Positions 58,647-64,000 of a stretch of 64,000 bases of DNA are shown here, piece after piece. This DNA comes from Hamiltosporidium tvaerminnensis (lineage: Eukaryota > Microsporidia > Dubosqiidae): assembly GCA_022605425.2 (NCBI GenBank), contig CM061250.1, positions 310,001-374,000 on the forward strand. Reading direction: 5' to 3'. The notes under the pieces were generated by a model that made no database searches, was not told the DNA's origin, and saw nothing but the letters and a program-made list of their open reading frames with translations. Numbering within the stretch: the stretch's first letter is position 1; every line of letters starts with the position of its first letter. A program made the translations under genes and the position numbers.

Positions 58647-59530
58647 TCAAAGTCTTTCTACTCGTGCTATAATTTTAGTCTGTACTTTCTCAAAAGACTT
58701 ACTTGTTGGAATTCCTCTGCTATCTTCTATAATTCCAAAGTATTTATAAACACCTATTCCTTCAAGAAGAGTAGCAGTATCTTCACAACATGGATCATTA
58801 GTGGCTGACTTCGCTTTGTTAATTTCCAATCCTATATTATTCATAAACTTTTTAACCTCCTCCGTCATTTCTTCCAATGTTTGTCCATCTTCGGCAAGGA
58901 GCTTAAGATCATCAATAAACAAGAGATGATTAGTTGCGTGGGATTCTGCATCTGTTTGTATTATCACCTTTGTGTATTTCTCATTAAGCTTTCGGCTCAA
59001 TGGATCCATACACAATACAAAAAACAACGGTGACAGACTATCTCTTTGCAGAATCCCTCTATCAATCTTTTTGCTCATGATTTTTTCAGGCCCTACTGAT
59101 ATATCAATTTTCCATTTTGATAATATTACCTTAATAAATTTCAGGATCCAATCAGGCAAATTAGGGTTTTCAATGCATTGAGTCAAATAAGCATGATCTA
59201 TTGAATCATGAGCTTTTTTGACATCAATCCATGTTGCCTCAAGATTGTTTCCGTACTCTTTATCAATGGCAATATTCAATAGGGCCTTTTCTTCTGCTCC
59301 TTGCACTTCTCTTACTGCTCCCAACTGATTTTCTGAAAGTAATCCTCTTCTTTCAACCTCAATCTGTACCACTTTAGTAACACATTTTGTAGTTAGTTTA
59401 TACAGATTTGACATACAGGTGTTATTTGCCTGTAATGAGAACATGTCTTTGGTGTACCTTTAGGTATCAGATAAGTAAGTCCACAATAATACCAATCAGC
59501 TGGAGGCGTTCCTTCTAAACACATGACTTT
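58647..59530 (-). pseudogene. LINE reverse-transcriptase domain
   Basis: Reverse-transcriptase motifs in order: GLTYLIPKG (before 59444, in the inter-frame gap), TWIDVKKAHDSIDHAYL (first catalytic Asp), RGILQRDSLSPLFFVL, LLFIDDLKLLAEDG (the catalytic D-D box as F-I-D-D) and GLEINKAKS. The catalytic Asp residues are still present, and the lesions lie outside this stretch. The enzyme would copy the element RNA at the nicked target. Confidence 0.85.
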
Positions 59531-60950
59531 CAAAATATAGTAAAGATATTTATGAAGGCTCGTAAGTTTCTTAGAGTAAAGTTATAAATACCATCAATTC
59601 CAGCGGCTTTCCAGTTAGGCAGCCAATTGATAATATCTGTAAACTCTTCAAGCGAAGGAAACGTGGTCTGGCGCGTATCTGACACGTAAGGTATCAAATA
59701 CTCATCATATGTAACTACTTTATCATTTTTGTTCCACATTGTAGACCTAAATTCTGAAATTTCGTCAAGATAAATCATATGCTCGGATTTAACGCACTCA
59801 GATAACCGTCGATAGAATCGATCTCGGAATAACTCAAACATACGGTTCTCTTTTCGGAATTGCTTCCTACTCTCATACATCGTACTTTTTTTCTCGTACA
59901 CATTTAAAGCCTCATTCTTCTTAACCAAAGCCTCAGAGAGATCATTTATTTTGCTTAAGTCTAAATTAAACTTTCGCATAAAATTTCAGAGACTTTTCGT
60001 TTCCGAAGAAGAGTGCTTTTTCAGTTTGTGAGCCTTCTCGAGGTATTCTTTGGAAAGTACTGACTTAGAAATTTTACTTTCTATGTTTTCCTTCAAAGCA
60101 GATCTAGGTTTCTCCTTACGTGTTTCCTCGTAATAGCATACCTGGGCCGCCTGGATGATTCGAGCGGAATCACTAACATTCTTAGACACATGAGATTCAG
60201 CATATTCATATGTGATCCGATTTATGCGTTCCAAACTTTACTATCAACCAATTCACTTGGAAGTTTTCTAGTTCGGACCACTACATCTCCGATTTCCTTC
60301 TCAGAGATTTCCTTGATTTTACACAAGAACTTTTCTCTCAGGTTCATATAGAGTGTAGTGTCAGTTAAGGAACATGTTTCGGCGAGACAAGGCGCGATTC
60401 TACGTCGCTCTCTATTCTCTTCTTGCGTTATTTCTCTTTCTGCATTATTTTGTTTTAATTTTTTTAACACATCGATATCAACAGTTCGACCAAATTTCCT
60501 ATTATAGTACCTAAGAATTGCAGACCAGCCATTTCTAGGCATTCTCTCAAACCTTTTTTGCACTGTTATAATTACAGATCTAGGCCATTCCTGCTCTACG
60601 GCTGTGACAGAGTCAAGTATTGAATGCGATACATTCAGTCGATTTCCTTCTGAAATGACAGGGGCATTGAGGTTTTCTATTGTGTTGGCTGGCCTACACG
60701 CAGACGAATCGGGACAGGAAGAAGGGAGTGCGGAATCAAGTGTGATTGAAGTAACCTGAAGCTATTGCTCGATCGAGAGTGGGTGTTATTATAGATAGTC
60801 AGCTGTGGTGGAAGCGGCTCGGATATAGTCACTACATCTCTATCACACGTTTTTGTCTCTTTAAAACCAATTTCCGAGTTGTTTACAGCATTTATTTCAT
60901 CATTTTTTATATTTTCGCTGTCAACTTTTTTTCTTCTACCCATTATGCTA
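59530..60950 (-). pseudogene. LINE N-terminal region
   Basis: Begins MGRRKKVDSENIKND near 60943, then shifts frame near 60680, near 60230 and again near 59530, with an in-frame TGA at about 59983. It carries a basic, helical region (NRERRRIAPCL, RITYEYAESHV, RKEKPRSALKEN). It ends with FTDIINWLPNWKAAGIDGI, the W-K-x-x-G-x-D-G-[IL] segment that opens LINE reverse transcriptases. Confidence 0.7.
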
Positions 60951-60955
60951 AAACT

Positions 60956-63900
60956 ATCATAATATATAGGAATTATTATTAAGTATTTTAAATTTTTTCT
61001 AAATTTTATTGATAGCTCTATTTACCAAGACTAATAAATATTGAAACAAAGTTAAAAAAATATTTTTCTGAGATACAGAAAGGAGATTGTAAAAGAACCT
61101 GTTATATAATATTAATCCTTTTAAATTTCGTAAAAGCTGTATTATTATTCGAAATCTCTTGATAAAAATATGTAACAATGAAATAAGCTTGTTAAAAATC
61201 TCAACATAAAACTCAATGCTTTGGTATATCAGTTGAAAATCATTTATATTGGTGAAAAAACTTGACTACTATGATATTTAAATTCGATATTTTAGTTGTC
61301 AAATACAAAAAGGATATAAAAAGAAAAGCTCGGTCTAATATCAAACCTTAAGCAATGGTATTGATTTCTCATTCCCATCGAAAAAAAATTTATAATCGCA
61401 TTCAAAGAAAAATACAAGAAATGTGCGAAAGAATCTGTTATATTTCAAAAAATTTTACAAATTCTTTTAATTACTTAATGAATCAGTTTTTTTAAGCATT
61501 ATATTATGTAACTTTTTTCGCAATTAATTGTTCAATTTATAAATCAATTCACGAAAGGCATATGAGGATTTTTTGCTTTGAATTTGTTTCTATTAAAAAA
61601 ATTAACAAATTTATAACTGAGAGAACTCTAGAAAACGAGAACCTATCTTATTTATCGGCAGTAAAATCATAACGATTAATTTTTTTTTTAATTTTACTTT
61701 AGTACGTCTTTTCGCGCTGTTGTATTATTTATATTATTTTCACTGTCAATAAAAGATTTTAAAGACACTTTTAATACGTTCTCGTAAACAAGATATTTCG
61801 TTGTACGGCGAAATACCTTTTTCAAACACAAGTAGACAAAATAAAGGAAAAGATTTTTCGATCCAGAATTTATTTATGCATTACGCGAAAATAACGATTT
61901 TTATCGGTATGAGTTCGTAATGCCTTTCTCCAATAATTATTATAACGAAAATTTTCAGTATGCCTATCTCTATCGAGAGATTTGTGAATTATAGAATGAT
62001 ACATACAATTACATATGCGATCTAACACCAAGTTTGATATTCCTAGAAATTATGTAACCCAACTCTTGCATTTATCCAACGTATTGGTGCTTTTATCTTA
62101 ACCAGATATTCTACGAAATACAATTTTTTTATAATCTATTTTGCACATCTAAAAATATAATAAATTACTAAATGTTAAAGAAATTTCCATCTGAGTGATC
62201 AAAGTAATTTTTTATAAAAGTAAATATATTTTACGGATTCTTAAAAGGGACCCTATTATAATATATAATATGACAAAAAAATCGGATTCGTCTGAAATGC
62301 TTCAAAAAGCATAACATGTGAATACATTTCGTTTATATATTTTTCTTTAATTTTTTCTTATATAAAGTCATTAACATTTAAATCACGCTAATCATTTAGC
62401 TAACTGAGCATGTCTTTAAACATTTCCAACATAATTTAGACTAAAGTCTAAAATGATACTTCAATAGAAGATAATTTGAATCAAATAGTTAAATCAAATC
62501 AAATGTAACACAATTGAACACAGACGTTATATTATTTATACCTTTGATTAATTTGCCATCTTTCTTCATACTTGAAATATTTATTTTAAATGTTAAATAT
62601 CTTTAAAAAGTTGCAGATGATATAAAATACTTAGATATAAAAAAATTTATCAATCGCAAGAAAAGTATTTATACCATGAAAATTTATGACTTTGTTTTTT
62701 CTCTAATCTAAATCAAAAAAAACAGAAGCTTAGATATTGCGTCGGACTAGGTTTTTTCATAAAATATCTCAGAGTCGGTTTTTTCAGTTGAGATTGCACC
62801 CCAAAAACATATGAATTCGGGTGATTTTCATTATAGAAAGTAGAAAGTCATCACAATAGAACAGTAGTATAGAAAGTACCATTTTTTGTTCTAATGTTTG
62901 GTTCAAATACCTTTTCAATATACTTTTATTTAAACAAAGTTTTAAAAAAAATGACTACTATTTATTATTCAGTGCATAAGATTGATTGCTTCACATTTTA
63001 AAAAATTTGAGAGCTAGAATTAAATAATAAAGTTAAAAAATAATTAATGGTATACTTCTTTGCCTAAGCATGTTGAATAGATTTGCTCATACAATATTTA
63101 TACATTCAAATTTCTGTTTATTTTTTTTTAATTTATTAACGTAATAAAATTTATGATTCAAATTTTAGGCGTAATCCTGTTTTTTTAGAATTTTATTTTA
63201 TTAGAAAGGCTAACATTAGCAAAATTTTTATTTACATCTAGAAGAACAACATGTCTTATTTGCGTACGCAATATATTTTTTAAAAAAATCTTCTATATTT
63301 TCTAAAAAAATAGATTAGAAACACTCAAATTATACAAAGATATGTTCTTTTGCTTAGTTCTTTCATGGTATATAATTATTGATATAATTCAATGCTTCCA
63401 TATAGCGTGATATACTTTTAAGAAATAAGTTTATATTTTGGGCATTTTAACTGAGATACAACTATTGTGAATTTAAAATAAATTATTGTTAAACGATTGT
63501 AAAATAGTAAATTTCCGGAGTTTTAATTTCTGTCATATGACTTCTATAAAATATAGTTTTCTATTTTTGAGCTAAAAACACAAGTCAAATTTGATTGTTA
63601 GAAACCAATTAAACAAGCTTTTTATACCATACTAAAAAAATTCTGCTTTTTTCTATTAAATGGCAAAAGTAATTTATATAGATATGTTAAATCCCACGAA
63701 AACCTTATAAAATATAAGATACAAACAAATCTATTATATATATTTCGGTCCAAAGGTAACATATATTTCTGCAAAAAACTAAAAATAAAATATTACGTAG
63801 GCTAAAGACTATTTGCGCTTTTAATATATACACCATCTGTCCGGAAATATGGTATACTTTTCAAAAAAACCGTAGATTATCGTGAATATAAAAAATAAAT

Positions 63901-64000
63901 AGGCAACCGTCATGATATTGTCATAGTAAATATTCATGACAATATAACCTAAAACATGCGACTTTAGTAATATCATTCTTAGTTAAAAAATTACTGCTCC
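60956..64000. other. 3-kb AT-rich stretch to the window end
   Basis: No gene, RNA or repeat recognised. Confidence 0.5.

Larger units (their letters stand above)
57200..60955 (-). mobile_element. Nearly full-length, inactivated LINE with REL endonuclease (R4/Dong-like)
   Basis: About 3.75 kb encoding one long polyprotein, now split over three frames by at least four frameshifts and several stop codons. Order on the minus strand: a basic N-terminal region, reverse transcriptase, a CCHC zinc finger, then a restriction-like endonuclease. A single ORF with the endonuclease after the reverse transcriptase is typical of the R2/R4/NeSL group. The F-x-D-D box followed by LKL and the C-terminal layout fit R4/Dong best from memory. 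No flanking duplication was identified. A second broken copy lies at 30.3-34.4 kb. Confidence 0.85.

Noticed and set aside
57293-59181. Plus-strand frames at 57293-57580, 58252-58578 and 58972-59181
   Set aside because: Antisense to the LINE coding region.

Overview
The window looks like a piece of a microsporidian nuclear genome. It is very AT-rich and gene-poor. The recognisable proteins are compact versions of core eukaryotic ones: ribosomal protein eS8, TFIIH subunit Tfb5, a Hrd1-type ERAD ligase, a Sec9/SNAP-25 SNARE and a Jjj1-type J-protein. The eS8 gene carries a 27-nt intron after the fourth coding base. A short C-run lies just upstream of nearly every start codon, as described for microsporidian genes. 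The abundance of dead mobile DNA suggests one of the large, repeat-rich microsporidian genomes rather than a compact one such as Encephalitozoon. I cannot name the species.

Layout. 0-3.5 kb: decayed DDE-integrase relic and an old copy of a 0.72-kb repeat. 3.5-13.4 kb: the gene-rich part, with HRD1 (-), an unrecognised 631-aa protein (-), a secreted-looking 638-aa protein (+) and JJJ1 (+), broken by two repeat copies and a 90-bp tandem array. 13.4-23.6 kb: no genes, several repeat relics, a hairpin-bearing insert near 19.1 kb, a 68-bp tandem array and a hairpin near 23.1 kb. 23.7-28.4 kb: a 296-aa unknown (-), a possible 38-aa membrane peptide (-), and RPS8 (-) divergent from TFB5 (+). 28.5-35.7 kb: two tandem repeat copies, a shattered REL-endonuclease LINE and a well-preserved repeat copy. 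35.7-44.6 kb: a 197-aa unknown (-), a GC-richer relic at 40.5-42.2 kb and SEC9 (+). 44.6-48.6 kb: relic of a second LINE type and another repeat copy. 48.6-57.2 kb: AT-rich desert. 57.2-60.95 kb: an almost full-length but frameshifted LINE with reverse transcriptase, CCHC zinc finger and restriction-like endonuclease. 61-64 kb: desert.

The genes do not form a pathway; they are scattered housekeeping functions (translation, transcription/repair, ER quality control, membrane fusion, ribosome maturation). The most unusual component is the dispersed ~0.72-kb repeat. I count about eleven copies or large relics plus short fragments, on both strands. It has no convincing protein, but it holds many short hairpins and two long-range complementary pairs arranged as a pseudoknot. 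One copy has a 20-bp flanking duplication. It behaves like a structured, non-coding retroelement, and I do not recognise it.
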